Assembly (NCBI RefSeq): GCF_000150955.2
Contig: NC_011670.1
Location: forward strand, 757,359 to 821,358
DNA length: 64,000 nucleotides
Origin: Phaeodactylum tricornutum CCAP 1055/1
Taxonomy: Eukaryota > Bacillariophyta > Bacillariophyceae > Surirellales > Neidiaceae
Reading direction: 5' to 3'
Each line of letters begins with the position of its first letter. The first letter of the stretch is position 1. A model generated the notes under the pieces. It saw only the letters and a list, made by a program, of their open reading frames with translations, searched no databases and was not told where the DNA came from. Made by a program: the position numbers and the translations under genes. Below are positions 41,521-52,571 of the stretch, one piece after another.

Positions 41521-43018
41521 TAGCCACCGACAGCGTGAAGGCGATTATACTATTCAAAGGACTTCTACGATTCGTCAACACCTCCATCACAAGCCTTCCA
41601 TGACCCCCACTCAGGAAGATGAAGCACCGTCGGTCCCCGAGAATCGGCCGTGGGAACAGCGAGCAGCCAAACCCCGCACGGCACGACGATTGAATCACGC
41701 CTTCAAGTACCTTTACCGGCACGTGGATCCGAAACGAACGAATCAGACACTTAGTTCCGAAGATCCTTTATCCTATCTTGTACACGAAGGCGGTTACACC
41801 CGTGATCAAGTCATTATTATGAATCAGACATTTCCACCTTTACTATCTTTGTCGGTCTCTCGGCAACTGCGGCCCAAAATGCGCTTTCTCAAGGAAACAT
41901 TGGGTCTTTTACATCCAACTTCCATTAATCTACCGCCGCAGTATTTCGGGGCCCGTTTGGAGCGAACGCTCGCACCACGGCACGCATTCCTAGCCTTCCA
42001 CAAGCTTCCTCACGGACCACAACTTTGGCAGGAGGACCCAGCGGCTGCTGCAGTTGTACACAACCAAACGACGACTGTACAGCCTTCCCGACTGTCATCC
42101 TTTCTTGTTGCGGGTCGTAAAACAAAACGATTTGCCGCTCTTTGTCAAAAATGGCAACAAGAGAAAATTATGGATTGTAACGAGGTTCAACATCCACCAA
42201 TTACCGATAAACAAATTGAAGCATTTGACGTCTTGTTTGGGCGTGGGCTCATGGCGGCGGCTCGCAACGACCTTGTACAATGGAACAATACCTGGCCATT
42301 GGATTATATCAACGTGACTTCGGCTGAACTCACGCAGCTTTTGATCGACCACGGAGCCCCGCCGTTGGAACGGGACCATCGTGGTGCCACGTTGTTGCAC
42401 TGGGCGGCCGGTGTTGGTAATTTACCCGGCGTCCAGACGCTGTTGCCTCATTTCCCCCAAGGCGTAAGGGTCACAACAAAACGGGACCACGCAACTCCCT
42501 TACACTGGGCGGCGGCTGGTGTCAATGCCCGAGAATTTGGGACTGGCGGGTCCGTCAAAGTTTGCCAATGGTTACTCACCCAAATAGAAACAAGTGATGA
42601 GGTCAAACGCTACGTCAATCAGCAAACACGGGATGGAAATTCGCCCCTCATGTGGGCCAGTTGGTCGGGGACCCTAGATACCGTGAAGCTTTTGGTGCGT
42701 CATCGTGCGCAAGCGGTTGGTGTCGCCAATAGGAACGGATGTACGGTGGCGCATTGGGCTGCCTCTGGTGGCAACGTCGAGGTATGTCGTTATTTGGCAA
42801 GAGTGGCCGGCGTGGACTTTTCCCAAGCCAATAGTGGTGGCAATACTCCTTTGACGCACGCAGTGGCGTTTGGACGCACAAAAGTCGTGGAATGGTTGCG
42901 TAGCGAAGGTGTCGAGTGTCACAATGATAATGCCGCTTACACTTTAGCGCAAGATTTTGTGCAATGGACGGATGGAGATCATAGAAGAAAGCAAATACTG
43001 CAGCTCTTTCAGGAATAG
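41378..43018 (+). CDS. Ankyrin-repeat protein with N-terminal signal
   Basis: Intronless, 546 residues from ATG 41378. The start MKRRKMQLHRPSNRFW is basic and leads into a hydrophobic stretch (GAVALSLLVLG) and RESFSFLG, so a signal peptide or anchor, possibly plastid-entry type (Ser-Phe context), is likely. The middle (~60-300) is not recognised. The C-terminal ~220 residues contain about five ankyrin repeats: GATLLHWAAGVGNLPGVQTL, ATPLHWAAAGVN, NSPLMWASWSGTLDTVKLLV, CTVAHWAASGGNVEVCRYLA and NTPLTHAVAFGRTKVVEWLR. Ankyrin repeats mediate protein binding; the partner is unknown. Mis-starting or cytosolic location is possible because of the upstream frame at 41332. Confidence 0.75.
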   Translation: MKRRKMQLHRPSNRFWGAVALSLLVLGPRESFSFLGAKQFATQLRQISSHRQREGDYTIQRTSTIRQHLHHKPSMTPTQEDEAPSVPENRPWEQRAAKPRTARRLNHAFKYLYRHVDPKRTNQTLSSEDPLSYLVHEGGYTRDQVIIMNQTFPPLLSLSVSRQLRPKMRFLKETLGLLHPTSINLPPQYFGARLERTLAPRHAFLAFHKLPHGPQLWQEDPAAAAVVHNQTTTVQPSRLSSFLVAGRKTKRFAALCQKWQQEKIMDCNEVQHPPITDKQIEAFDVLFGRGLMAAARNDLVQWNNTWPLDYINVTSAELTQLLIDHGAPPLERDHRGATLLHWAAGVGNLPGVQTLLPHFPQGVRVTTKRDHATPLHWAAAGVNAREFGTGGSVKVCQWLLTQIETSDEVKRYVNQQTRDGNSPLMWASWSGTLDTVKLLVRHRAQAVGVANRNGCTVAHWAASGGNVEVCRYLARVAGVDFSQANSGGNTPLTHAVAFGRTKVVEWLRSEGVECHNDNAAYTLAQDFVQWTDGDHRRKQILQLFQE

Positions 43019-43705
43019 TGCGCGCACGACAATCTAGAGTGGACAGCGGGGTTCAAAATTCTAGTTGGCACTAGAAAAACATGTTGCTATCTACTCAATT
43101 TGAAAAAATCTTTCCAGCAATGGCTTTGATTTACAGCTACTACTTCTGTAAATTGTTATCCTACGTGCTTGGTAGGTAGGATTTCCATGTTAAAGTCCAC
43201 ATCCAAACAAAGGATAAGGTTACGTGCAACTGAGAGTAACACGGAAAATTGAGAGAAAATTGAGAGGTCGCATGGTTCCCTCGCAGGGGACCAAGTGCAG
43301 AGTCACAGTAATGGCTGCCTAGTCCGTTGGTTGATCGTATCGAGGGCGGCGAACAATCCTTCCCTGGCTTTTTTCCCTGCTCGACAATAAAAGCCCAGCT
43401 AGTTTGCTTTCTGAATCTTATAACGAAAGAAAAAAGATATACATATTCATTTGGGACGAACGTTTGTCTCATGAATCTTATTTATAGGTACATTCTCCAT
43501 ACTGCAAACAAATCAAGTCTTGTTTGACTGTCAGAGTCCATACGATTGGAAATGCCTCTTTGTATAGAAATGACTGTTTGCATCACACTTTTCGGTAGCC
43601 GGCGTTCGAGTCCTCTCCATAAGGTGTGTTTTGCAGTTAATTCCAAGATCGGAGCCATTCCTATTCTCCTTTGTTTCGACACCAAAATCGCTCCGACATT
43701 ACACC
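43019..43705. other. Intergenic region, ankyrin protein / glyoxalase-like protein
   Basis: About 687 bases between tandem genes. A tandem duplication of an 11-mer (GAAAATTGAGA twice) sits at about 43244-43265. I see no gene or RNA. Confidence 0.4.
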
Positions 43706-44593
43706 ATGGCACAAGTGGAAAGCATCATTAGCACCAACAACGATTCCAGCTCGGAGGACGCCGAGATGAAGGCGCTCATGGCCAAGTGGGATGCGGAAAA
43801 CGGTACGGCGATCGACGACGACGTGGACGAGGAACTCGACGATGACCCGTTGGATTACGACGAGGCGCTCGAAAAGTATCGTCGGGTTCTCTTTGCCGAC
43901 AGCAACGCCATTGATCACATATTTTTGGGTACGTCCGATTTCGATCAAGCCATGACCGATTTCACCCAGCTGACCGGCATCGAACCCGTCATGGTGGTGT
44001 CCTTGAACGGTCTCGGTACCAAGTCGGCCCGTGTGGGTTTCAACGAATGCTGTTTTCTAGAAATTGTCGGCCCCGACCCGAAACAAGCGGACACCCCCAT
44101 GAAACACAAGCTGAGTGGCATCGAGGCTGGCAAGCTCGTGCCCCTCCACTACGCCGTTCGTCACGACGAGACCATGAAAACGATAAAGTCCGAGACTCTA
44201 CCCAATCTTGGGTACGGCTTCGACCAGATCACGATGGTCGCTAAAGACAGGGGCATGCCCTGGCAATGGGACATGGTTATTTTGGAAGACCATTCTGACG
44301 GAGGTTTGGCCCCGATTTATTGTCACTGGGGTAAATCGACGCACGGAGCGAGCAAACTGCCACAAGTAGGTCGGTTGGTGTCCGTCAAGGTGCGTGTGCG
44401 GGACGCCCAGAGTCCCATCCTCCAACTACTGTCGAAGGTGGACGGTGTGGATGCGGGCGCCGCCGAGGGAGGACAGGATATGTTGGCGTTCACCTTTACG
44501 AGCGAAAAGGGTACGCACACGTTTTCGACGTCGAGCCCGATTGGTATTGCGTTTCCCAAAGAAGGCGGATTGCCGGTCAAACACGCATTTTAG
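43706..44593 (+). CDS. Glyoxalase-like-domain protein (VOC superfamily)
   Basis: Intronless, 295 residues from ATG 43706 (ACACCATGGC); the frame upstream opens only at a TTG. The first ~65 residues are acidic. The rest is a VOC-fold pair: IDHIFLGTSDFDQAMTDFTQ, ARVGFNECCFLEIVGPDP, then a second half with GYGFDQITMVAKDRG, WQWDMVILEDH and APIYCHWGKSTHG. This resembles the glyoxalase-like group (Glyoxalase_3) more than classical glyoxalase I, which usually holds metal with His/Glu pairs; a candidate metal ligand is His in IDHIFLG. No targeting signal. The substrate is unknown. Confidence 0.7.
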   Translation: MAQVESIISTNNDSSSEDAEMKALMAKWDAENGTAIDDDVDEELDDDPLDYDEALEKYRRVLFADSNAIDHIFLGTSDFDQAMTDFTQLTGIEPVMVVSLNGLGTKSARVGFNECCFLEIVGPDPKQADTPMKHKLSGIEAGKLVPLHYAVRHDETMKTIKSETLPNLGYGFDQITMVAKDRGMPWQWDMVILEDHSDGGLAPIYCHWGKSTHGASKLPQVGRLVSVKVRVRDAQSPILQLLSKVDGVDAGAAEGGQDMLAFTFTSEKGTHTFSTSSPIGIAFPKEGGLPVKHAF

Positions 44594-45127
44594 TCAGTGT
44601 GAGGTTGTGGCCGACTACCAATTTGTACCCCACGTCAACGGTTACCTGTGGGGCATTCGCTCCAAAATGAGTGATACTATCTACTTTTTACGTTATATAA
44701 ATCAATATTGACCAGAGCCACAGTAGGTTAGGATGGTGCTTCTGGTGTTTTGATGGTGAGTAGCAAGGACCAGTTCCAGTAGCTTCTCGGACATTTCCAG
44801 TTACTTATAGTTAGTGACGGACACTGGACGCCAACAGCCACTAGGTGCCGCGTGTTTTTTAGCTGCTTGGGTCATGATTGGCTTATTCGTGTCGTTTGGT
44901 GTTTCCTTCCCCGGCCTGCGACTCTACGTACTTTCGGTCGAGGCGCCGGACACTTCTTCCCGCGTCGTTTCGAACGCGGTATTTACACGCGTGGCCCAGT
45001 TCGCGCCAGGATTTGTTTGTGTGAACAGATCCGCACACACACACACACACACAACACTCCTCACAACTCACACACAACACCGACACAACTTTCCCCCGCA
45101 CCACTTCCCCCGTCACCGCTCGTCACC
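44594..45127. other. Intergenic region upstream of the kelch gene
   Basis: About 534 bases between tandem genes. It holds the CA microsatellite at 45033-45053. The kelch frame stays open upstream but lacks an ATG before 45128. Confidence 0.45.
45033..45053. repeat. (CA)n microsatellite
   Basis: Ten uninterrupted CA units in the probable 5' leader of the kelch protein gene, about 75 bases before its ATG, inside a wider CA-rich tract to ~45085. Confidence 0.85.
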
Positions 45128-47110
45128 ATGGTTTCCGCCGTTACGGCACCCATCTTGACACTCTCCATCGGTGGAGTCGACTTTTGCTTGGAGCCTCATC
45201 CGAACGAAGAAACGAACAACGGTGCTTCGAATGTGCCTACCGTTTCGTACCGCCACGTCCCCGACGAGGTGTGTTGGACACTGACGGCGTTCACGGGCAC
45301 CTTACGGGTGCGTGCCCGCTCGCCAGACGCGTTTCGGCACACCACCGACGCGTCCTCGGTCCCGTGTTCCGTGACGACTCGATCGTTACCGAACGAACCG
45401 TCCCTGCCGGCACCGCACGTGACGCCCCGCATGGCGCACTCGTCGTCATTTTTGGCAACGAAAGGTCAAGGGAACGACCCACCGTCCGAGACACGCAAGC
45501 GTTCCCACCGGGCTGGAGAGAAAAAGTCCCGCGGGGATACCGTTAAGCGGAGTACTCTGGACAAGAGGCAACGTACCCAGCCGTCGTCGAGTGACGAAGA
45601 ACTCGTCGTACTCGGAGATTGCCAACCGACGGCATCGTCGCTGCCGACGCTTTTGGGACAACCGGACTTTTCGCAAACCCAACGGAGTGTCGCCGACGAA
45701 TTGGACGACAGTCTGACGCCGGAAGATCGAGTCGACGACATTGACGATGCCCAACCTTCCAAGGTCAAGCAACTCATGCAGCAGGCTTCGTCCAACTGCA
45801 GCGTGCCGTCTCCTTCCACCTCCCACACCGCGGTCAAGGACAACGATCAGGGGTCCGTCCGCTCGCTGCCCTCCTTTGTACTCGAAGACGACGACGACGA
45901 TTGCCCGGCAACGCGCGACCGTTCGACGGCCCATCCGTGGAGCCCGTCGGCAGACGAAACGCGGTTGCAGCTCGTGCACCAGCCAGCAAGCATGAAGGGA
46001 GGGGTGTGTTCGGTTGCCACAAACCCCGCCAGGGTATCGCTGGGTACGCCCTCGAAACCCGCTGGACCACCGCAGTCCCAAGCTCCCCCCTGTCCGCGCT
46101 GGGGACACACCTTTACCTATATTGGTGACCAACAGTATCTCGTGTACGGTGGACAAACCTGGGACGCAACAACCGGTCTCCCCCAAACGTTACGTGACGT
46201 TGCGATCTACCACGCCTCCAAAAAAACCTGGTACACTCCATTGAACTGCGACGGCTTTTGCCGGCAGTGGCACACGGCGACGTATCTACCCGAACGGCAG
46301 TTGCTCATTTCCTTTGGTGGCGAAGCCGCATCGCCCAAAACCGGCAAAACCAAAACTACCCATCAAGTCATGGTCCTCGATACCGAAATCATGCTCTGGT
46401 ACCCGCCCACCGTCTCGGGGGACGTCCCCAGCGGACGCAGTGGACACACCGCTACCCGCGTCGTGCATGCTTCCAACGACACGGAACTCCTCGTCGTTTT
46501 CGGTGGCGTCCAACAAACCAAATGGCTCAACACGGTATCCGTGCTCGACACGACCCGCTGGTGTTGGAGTACGCCCAAAACGACCGGGGCGGCTCCAAAA
46601 CCTCGTTCCTACCACACCGCCACGGCCGTCCGAGGCAACATTGTCGTGCTGGGCGGAAACAACGCCACGCAAGCGTTCAATACGGTGCACGTCCTGGAAC
46701 CAGGCTCCCAAACTTGGACGTGGACGCATCCCCAAGTTCGAGGCCGCGCACCCGTGGCCCGTACGGGTCACTCCACCACACTACTAGCCGACGGAAAGAC
46801 TCTGTGCGTCTACGGTGGATGGGATCCCAACGATGAAGCAGCCACGGACGATGCCGAGATGATCTTCCAAGACTGTTTCTTGCTGGACACGGAAACGTGG
46901 ACGTGGAGCCAGCCGACGGGCGAAACGCGTTTGGTGCACGAGCAAGGTACGAATGGAGGGGCTCGTCGTGTGGGGCACGCTGCTATTTTGGATCAAAGCC
47001 AACCGGACCGAGTCGTGCTCTTTGGAGGACGTGTTCCGGGAGATCAATTTTCGGGGGATCTACAAAGCCTTTCCGTGCGACCAACAGCCAAAGAAGCATC
47101 ACGAGTATAG
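45128..47110 (+). CDS. Kelch-repeat beta-propeller protein
   Basis: Intronless, 660 residues from ATG 45128 in GTCACCATGG. The first ~320 residues are Ser/Asp-rich, with basic and acidic clusters (ETRKRSHRAGEKKSRGD, LEDDDDDC), likely nuclear or scaffold-type and disordered. From ~321 on there are about six kelch blades with the GG and Y/W pattern: PRWGHTFTYIGDQQYLVYGG, WHTATYLPERQLLISFGGEA, GRSGHTATRVVHA, PRSYHTATAVRGNIVVLGG, ARTGHSTTLLADGKTLCVYG and RVGHAAILDQ. Kelch propellers act as binding platforms, for example in HCF-1 or Rab9 effector p40. No BTB, F-box or catalytic domain is visible. Confidence 0.85.
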   Translation: MVSAVTAPILTLSIGGVDFCLEPHPNEETNNGASNVPTVSYRHVPDEVCWTLTAFTGTLRVRARSPDAFRHTTDASSVPCSVTTRSLPNEPSLPAPHVTPRMAHSSSFLATKGQGNDPPSETRKRSHRAGEKKSRGDTVKRSTLDKRQRTQPSSSDEELVVLGDCQPTASSLPTLLGQPDFSQTQRSVADELDDSLTPEDRVDDIDDAQPSKVKQLMQQASSNCSVPSPSTSHTAVKDNDQGSVRSLPSFVLEDDDDDCPATRDRSTAHPWSPSADETRLQLVHQPASMKGGVCSVATNPARVSLGTPSKPAGPPQSQAPPCPRWGHTFTYIGDQQYLVYGGQTWDATTGLPQTLRDVAIYHASKKTWYTPLNCDGFCRQWHTATYLPERQLLISFGGEAASPKTGKTKTTHQVMVLDTEIMLWYPPTVSGDVPSGRSGHTATRVVHASNDTELLVVFGGVQQTKWLNTVSVLDTTRWCWSTPKTTGAAPKPRSYHTATAVRGNIVVLGGNNATQAFNTVHVLEPGSQTWTWTHPQVRGRAPVARTGHSTTLLADGKTLCVYGGWDPNDEAATDDAEMIFQDCFLLDTETWTWSQPTGETRLVHEQGTNGGARRVGHAAILDQSQPDRVVLFGGRVPGDQFSGDLQSLSVRPTAKEASRV

Positions 47111-47245
47111 GAACGTTGTTAACTAACACCAGGCCGGCACCGCACAAATTTAAAATCTTGCAACAATCACGAAATCCAATTTTACTGTATTTATCTTAGT
47201 GTAGCGTTACAGACTCAGTGGGAGACTGACTGAGGGGTACGCTGC

Positions 47246-50200
47246 TCAACGAGGACTCCAGGCACCCAGACGAGTCTCGAATTGCAGGCGACGGAGCTTA
47301 TCTGCTCGTCGCTCTTGTTTGGCCTCTTCCCGTTTGCACCACTCATTCCATACCAAGCACGGCAAAGGTATAAGTACTGACAGCGCGTAAAAATACCAAG
47401 GCAGCTGTGAGCCCGAAGCGGCCTCGTCTACCGCCAAAATGACGTAGACAATGGTAATTAAGACACCAATGACTAAGGCCCAAATGACGATTTTGTTGTC
47501 CCGCCACGGAGGATAGTCAGTTATCAATTCGAAGCGCCTTACAAAGGACGTCGAAACAACAATATTACAGAATACAAATAGCGCAAACACGATCACCCCC
47601 GCTGATATTCGGGCGGGTCCTGAGTATTCCTCCAGACTGTCACATCGGACAACGTCCACCCAGCTTGATGCACTGGGGCACCTCATTTCGATAAGCGCGG
47701 GTTCCATCTCGAGCATCAATTCACCAAAAACGATCAAATGCATTAACTGCGGAAATATTGCCGGGAGAAGAGCTTTGAGCAACATGGTCCTGTATAGCCT
47801 GACTCCTTCATTGCGACTTGGAAAGACAACGGTTTGATCGTTCTTCGGCGGGACGCGCTTCATAGTCTCAGGAGTACTGTCACTCATGGCCATGGAGAGG
47901 CCAAGGCCGGGCAAAATAATCTGGAGGTACAACACTGCACCCAGCATAGGGACGTACGGAACTGTCGTCGACGGTGTGCAAACGGAAAATAAGACGAAAA
48001 GCGACATTGACAGCGATCCAGTGACAAGAAACACTGCAGCTGCGGTAACGGCCTCCAGTGCCGCTCGTCCTTGCTCCAGAATTTCAGGTAAGTGCGACAA
48101 AGACGATGCTCCTTGGAAACGAAACGCACAAGAATGCGAAGCTATTGCGCAAACAAATTCTAACTCCGATGGTAGAACATGGTTTCGGGTCATACTCGCC
48201 TCGCCGCCTTCCCCCCATGCGGCAGGTAACGTGTCTGTGATATCTGTCAAAATATCGATACCCACTGCAATGTCTGCCGTGGAAAAGATTTCATTATTCC
48301 ATGGCAAGTGAGACAGCCCCACAGTGATGGCTGTTTCATGGTACTCTTGAAAGATGTCGACCTATGTCCGTTCAACAAAGCGTGAGCCGCGAATTCTTTT
48401 CTGTTTGTCGGAATCAGTGAATTCCTTCGCCTTACCATATCTTTTGTTGTAGCCTTCGTGGCATCCGTGAAAAGGCTGACCAGAAGAGGAACATTGTCAA
48501 CTTCCTTCAAGTGTTTTCGCACGTCTTCCACCCCGTGTGGCAACTTGGCATTGATATCCCAATCGGCATAGTTGCTTACCATTCTGTGGGGGTCTTCTTC
48601 TCCGGATGCCAGGGCTCGGAGCGATATTGCACAATTCCATGCTACGTCGATTCCCATCTGGGATGCCAATTCCTTTTGTCTGCGCATATTACGTGGTGAA
48701 AAGTAAACGAATCTCACTCCTGCATCACCCAACGTGCTCAAAAGTTTATGTATTTCTCGGCGAGGTACAACAAGTGATCCCAGAACGCCTAGGAAAATTT
48801 GATTTCGCACAAGCCCCCACTCTTCCGAGGCACTCTTGCCTTTCAGCACAGACTGACCCGGCTGCCCGCAATCGAGGAGATAAGACTACAAGTTTGCGGT
48901 GAGAAGTATAAAGTAGAGATATGTCAAAAACAAAGCGTTCGCAGGAACATACCGGGTTCTGTACTTTTTCCTGTGACAAGCGGCTTTCTAGAGTACGAGG
49001 TACCGGAGAGTAGCCGAACGCCGCTACATCTAAATCAGCTAACTTCCAGTTCTTGCTGGTTTCCAAAATAGTGTTTCGATCTTGTGCGGCTAAAGGGAGA
49101 ATCGTTGAAGTCTCTCCTTGCCACGCCTCGTTGCACAAGTTGGTGACAACAAGAGGGTCCCCGACAGTTAGTAATTGATAGGCGTTGGACCTTTTGTCTT
49201 CGACAATTACAGACGTGGAATCCGGACGAATCACTCCCCACCAACGAGATTGACCGGAACTCCGTTCATGGGCATCGCTTTTTAATCTTTCCTTGAATAG
49301 GCCATTAGATAAAATATGAAGTCGAAGACGTTCGACGAATGGCGAAATATCACCAACAGAACCCAAGGCGTTCGGTTCCGTGCTGAATCCTATACACTCG
49401 GCCAGCGACCTAAATTGATAGCTCCGACGCTCCGTACAGAGCAATTTCACGAGGGCTGACTCTGCACCATCTAATTCACAGGACTCGTAGTCGTCAGCGT
49501 TGGGATTGGTACTGGTATGAGGAATTTCAGTAGGAATCTTAGTCTTCTCCATCAAAAGGCAAGAAAGCCCAATACATTTTAAGGAAGGTAGAAATTGCCA
49601 CCAAAGAGGATCTTCAAACTGTACATCAAGTGAGGTTGCATCTGTGCCGTCCGTTTCGTTTTCGCTGTCGTGTTGTTTCGCCTTGCGAGCTCGTAGCAGT
49701 GGTCGTCTTAACACCTTTCTGCGAAGAGTGCTGTGAAAGGTACTCTCACCGCCCTCTGAATCTGAATCAGAGTCTACAGTTCGACCCCTTGCCGATCCTG
49801 TCTCATCGTCACTGTCTTCGTCAAACGTTGGACACAAATCCAAAAGCTTTAGGCCCTTTCCGGACGGTATCAGGAGTTGCTGTGGGATAGCATGGGGTTC
49901 ACATGCAAGCTCATCATCAACCAAGGCGAATACAGTTGCAATTCCGAGCTTTTCAAGCAGATTAATGGAAGCGGGAGGGACGCGCACGAGCTTGAACACA
50001 TCAGAGCCACCACTGCGATCAGGATAGAAGCGACGGTAAAAATGTACTATCCTGTCAGCATACTTCCAGAGCGAAAGCCGTGACAAACCAGTAACAACAA
50101 CATATTGAAGAAGGAGTCGTGACCTGAAAAAGCTTTCTGCCTGAAATTTTTCGTCAAGAGATGTGCTCGAAAAGGGATGAATCGTGCGAAGGATGCGTGC

Positions 50201-51409
50201 TGTTCCGAGAACCTCCAAAAAAAACATGAAAGCAGGACCAACCACGGGCAGGACACCAACAGATGCCAGCAGCGGCAGCGGCAAGATCAACGAAAGATTT
50301 CCGGATACGATCCCCGGCCTGGAAAAGACAATTCCCGCCGTCAAGATAAGCAGTACAGGTGCAGCAACTGCTAGGCATTTCCTTATTGCTTTAAGTTGCC
50401 GAACGATTTGAGACGGACGCGATTTGCCTTTCGTCGCGTCCAGAGCAAAGTAGAGATGAGAAACGGGGTTCTTCATTCATCCGCCACAAGCTAACCATGC
50501 ATTACACATACCATAGGAAGGCCGTATAAACTTAGCAAGTGGAGCCTTCAAGACTCGGAATATTTGCATCTTGTTACACATCGACAAGAGATGTTCCGAG
50601 TCCGGCTCCAGTGTCGTCCTGCCTTTCGGTAGACGGCTTATGACATCATCTAGACTCTGATCAAAGGTCTGCAAAGTGATCCTCTCACCGGCTTCCATTT
50701 GTTTCTCAGGATTGCTGACGAATACACAATCAGCAGGAGCGACGTCACCAATTTGAAGCGCAATCAAATCGCCTTCAGCCATCAATAAGCTTGGAATGCG
50801 CTTCCAGGATGCTTTTGAAGCCTTTCGCACCCCATTTCTTCGGTACACCGGATATATGTCTGTCAGCGCAGTTCCAGCCAATTCGAGCGGAATATCGATG
50901 TTTCCCGTGTTTGTTTCGGCGCTATCAGCACTCGCCTTCCCCTCCATACACTCCCAAGCTCGGAGAAACTTAGAAATTTCCCGCTTCTTAGCGTTTTCTC
51001 CATCATTTTGACAAAGAAAACGACGACGGTGAACCGTCCAGATACTGACGATGGAGCCAACAACTAGGAAAAAACCTGCAGTGACTTGCGATCGATAGAC
51101 TCCTAGTGAGGCGCCAGGCTCCAGAGGACCCTCTCCAACTCCGTCATGGCGTTCTTTTAGGGAAAAACAGGCCAAGATGAAAATTACGGTTGAGAGCATC
51201 AATGCTCCACAATATAGATCAAGATCTCGAGTCACCCATTGAGAAAGAAGGGATTCCTTCTCCCGAATACTGTCTTCGGGTGTCTCCTCCTTCTTTGAAA
51301 TATTTGTTGACTCCTGCAAGTACGACTTCAATAGGAGTCTTAGCCGTGATCTAGCGTCTACCCAGGACAGCGGCCGGATCGTGCTTTTATCTTGGATGTG
51401 GCGACTCAT
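47246..51409 (-). CDS. TMEM94-type P-type ATPase relative (4 exons)
   Basis: Exons 51409-50512, 50427-48953, 48852-48436 and 48361-47246; introns of 84, 100 and 74 bases (GTATGT, GTATGT, GTAAGG donors). Splicing gives 1301 residues against ~1356 for human TMEM94. Features: two N-terminal spans; an A-domain-like segment with GDVAPADCVFV; two spans near 315-375; a cytosolic part with FALVDDELACEP (~467-476), an acidic linker, and FVYFSPRNMRRQKELASQMG followed by AWNCAISL, which matches TMEM94 closely; then about six C-terminal spans. The canonical DKTGT phosphorylation motif is absent, as in the rest of this family by my recollection. Human TMEM94 has been reported to load Mg2+ into the ER. Function here is inferred. 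Confidence 0.85.
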
Positions 51410-51821
51410 TTGGAAAATGACGCATTAAGAATTTGGAAGCAATTGCACAGTGTGTTGGGACCTATATGTATCATACGGCACAATGCCAATTGGGTTGTCT
51501 TCCAACAAGTTGCTGAGATTCGCTATCATCGTGATGATCGTCGAGCTCGCTCCGATACAACTCTAGTTTGGCTATGAGTCCCACACACACGGGAACAATA
51601 TGTTCGAAGTTTTGCTCTACGAGAACGAAGCTATGTCAATGAATGAAAATGAACCAAATTTGTCAGGGTTAAGCTAGACATATGCAATTCGTCTTTCCAT
51701 GCAGAATGAGGCATCACGCAGTCAGAACTGAAAGCTCAATTTGTATGAACAGTAAATTTTATTTGACTGACGATAAATGGCTCTAGCTCGATTGGGTAAT
51801 GGGTCGGATACCAGTTTAGGA
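51410..51821. other. Intergenic region, TMEM94-like start to TPM-protein stop
   Basis: About 412 bases between two minus-strand genes. It includes the TMEM94-like promoter and the 3' end of the TPM gene. No gene was supported. Confidence 0.4.
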
Positions 51822-52571
51822 TTAAAATAGGCCAAGGCTTTTCATGCTCGGTGCTTCTTCCGGAACGCTCACGCAATATTGATCCTCAGACCGCAAACAT
51901 GTAACAATAGCTTCGATCGCATTTGTGACAGCAAGATCGATGCCGTTGTCACGAACGTAAAAGGTCGTTCCGTACTTGGACGACAGACGGTTCCAAAATA
52001 CATTGGGCAGAGCAAACTTGAGGCCATCTCCGACATTAAAATTCAGAACGTTCCCGCGACCGCCAAATTGGTCCACGACGAGAACGACGTACTTGTCGTC
52101 TTTCTGTCCTTCTTTGCCGAGGTCCCAGTAATCACGAATAGCAAGGCCAGGAGTATTGGGGTAAGACTGACACAGAACCCGAACACGAAAGCCCGTATCC
52201 CGCTCAAGCGCTACCAAGAGATCGTTCATTCGCTTCGCCTGGCCACTGGTTAAGAACTTTTCGGTCTGAATGACGTTGACCCCCTTTTCTGCGGGTAGTA
52301 AATCAGGTCGATCCACGGATTCCAGCCGTGCCCACGCTGGCAATGTCGTCCCTGCCGCAACCGTACCTACCGCCAATGCTCTAGAAATCGCGGTAGAAAA
52401 GGCACTACGACGCGTTACTTCACCCTGTGGTGTAAATTCGTCCGGCTGCACTCCGAGGCCAGTGTGGGTCCGAGCACGGAGGGTGTCCCTCGAATTAGCT
52501 GAAGGAGCGAAAGCGACTACGGGGGCATAATGGTTGAGGAGTAGGAGTAAAGCAGACAACAGATTTCTCAT
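51822..52571 (-). CDS. Thylakoid-lumen TPM-domain protein (plastid targeted)
   Basis: Intronless, 249 residues, ATG 52571. The targeting signal is tripartite: signal peptide MRNLLSALLLLLNHYAPVVA ending at Ala-Phe (VVA-FAPSAN), a transit stretch, then a twin-Arg lumen signal RRSAFSTAISRALAVGTVAA...PAWA. The mature part is a TPM domain: LLPAEKGVNVIQTEKFLTSG, FRVRVLCQSYPNTPGLAIRD, KYVVLVVDQFGGRGNVLNF and VFWNRLSSKYGTTFYV. It resembles the plant thylakoid lumen 15-kDa TPM protein more than TLP18.3/Psb32. TPM proteins of the lumen assist photosystem II assembly or repair. It is head to head with MYG1 across a palindromic motif. Confidence 0.85.
   Translation of the reverse strand: MRNLLSALLLLLNHYAPVVAFAPSANSRDTLRARTHTGLGVQPDEFTPQGEVTRRSAFSTAISRALAVGTVAAGTTLPAWARLESVDRPDLLPAEKGVNVIQTEKFLTSGQAKRMNDLLVALERDTGFRVRVLCQSYPNTPGLAIRDYWDLGKEGQKDDKYVVLVVDQFGGRGNVLNFNVGDGLKFALPNVFWNRLSSKYGTTFYVRDNGIDLAVTNAIEAIVTCLRSEDQYCVSVPEEAPSMKSLGLF

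Noticed and set aside
43590-43620. Possible tRNA T-arm (GCGTTCGAGTCC)
   Set aside because: No matching stems for acceptor, D or anticodon arms around it.
44852-45127. 92-codon N-terminal extension of the kelch protein
   Set aside because: It starts without ATG and translates the CA microsatellite as His-Thr repeats. ATG 45128 has an excellent context.
49568-49582. EKTKI segment of the TMEM94-like protein as a degenerate DKTGT
   Set aside because: Its place, after the acidic linker, does not fit. The family equivalent of the phosphorylation loop is more likely FALVDDELACEP.
50471-50511. Very short (41-base) intron in the TMEM94-like gene
   Set aside because: It would leave the wrong phase. 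The 84-base intron 50428-50511 restores the frame and family sequence.
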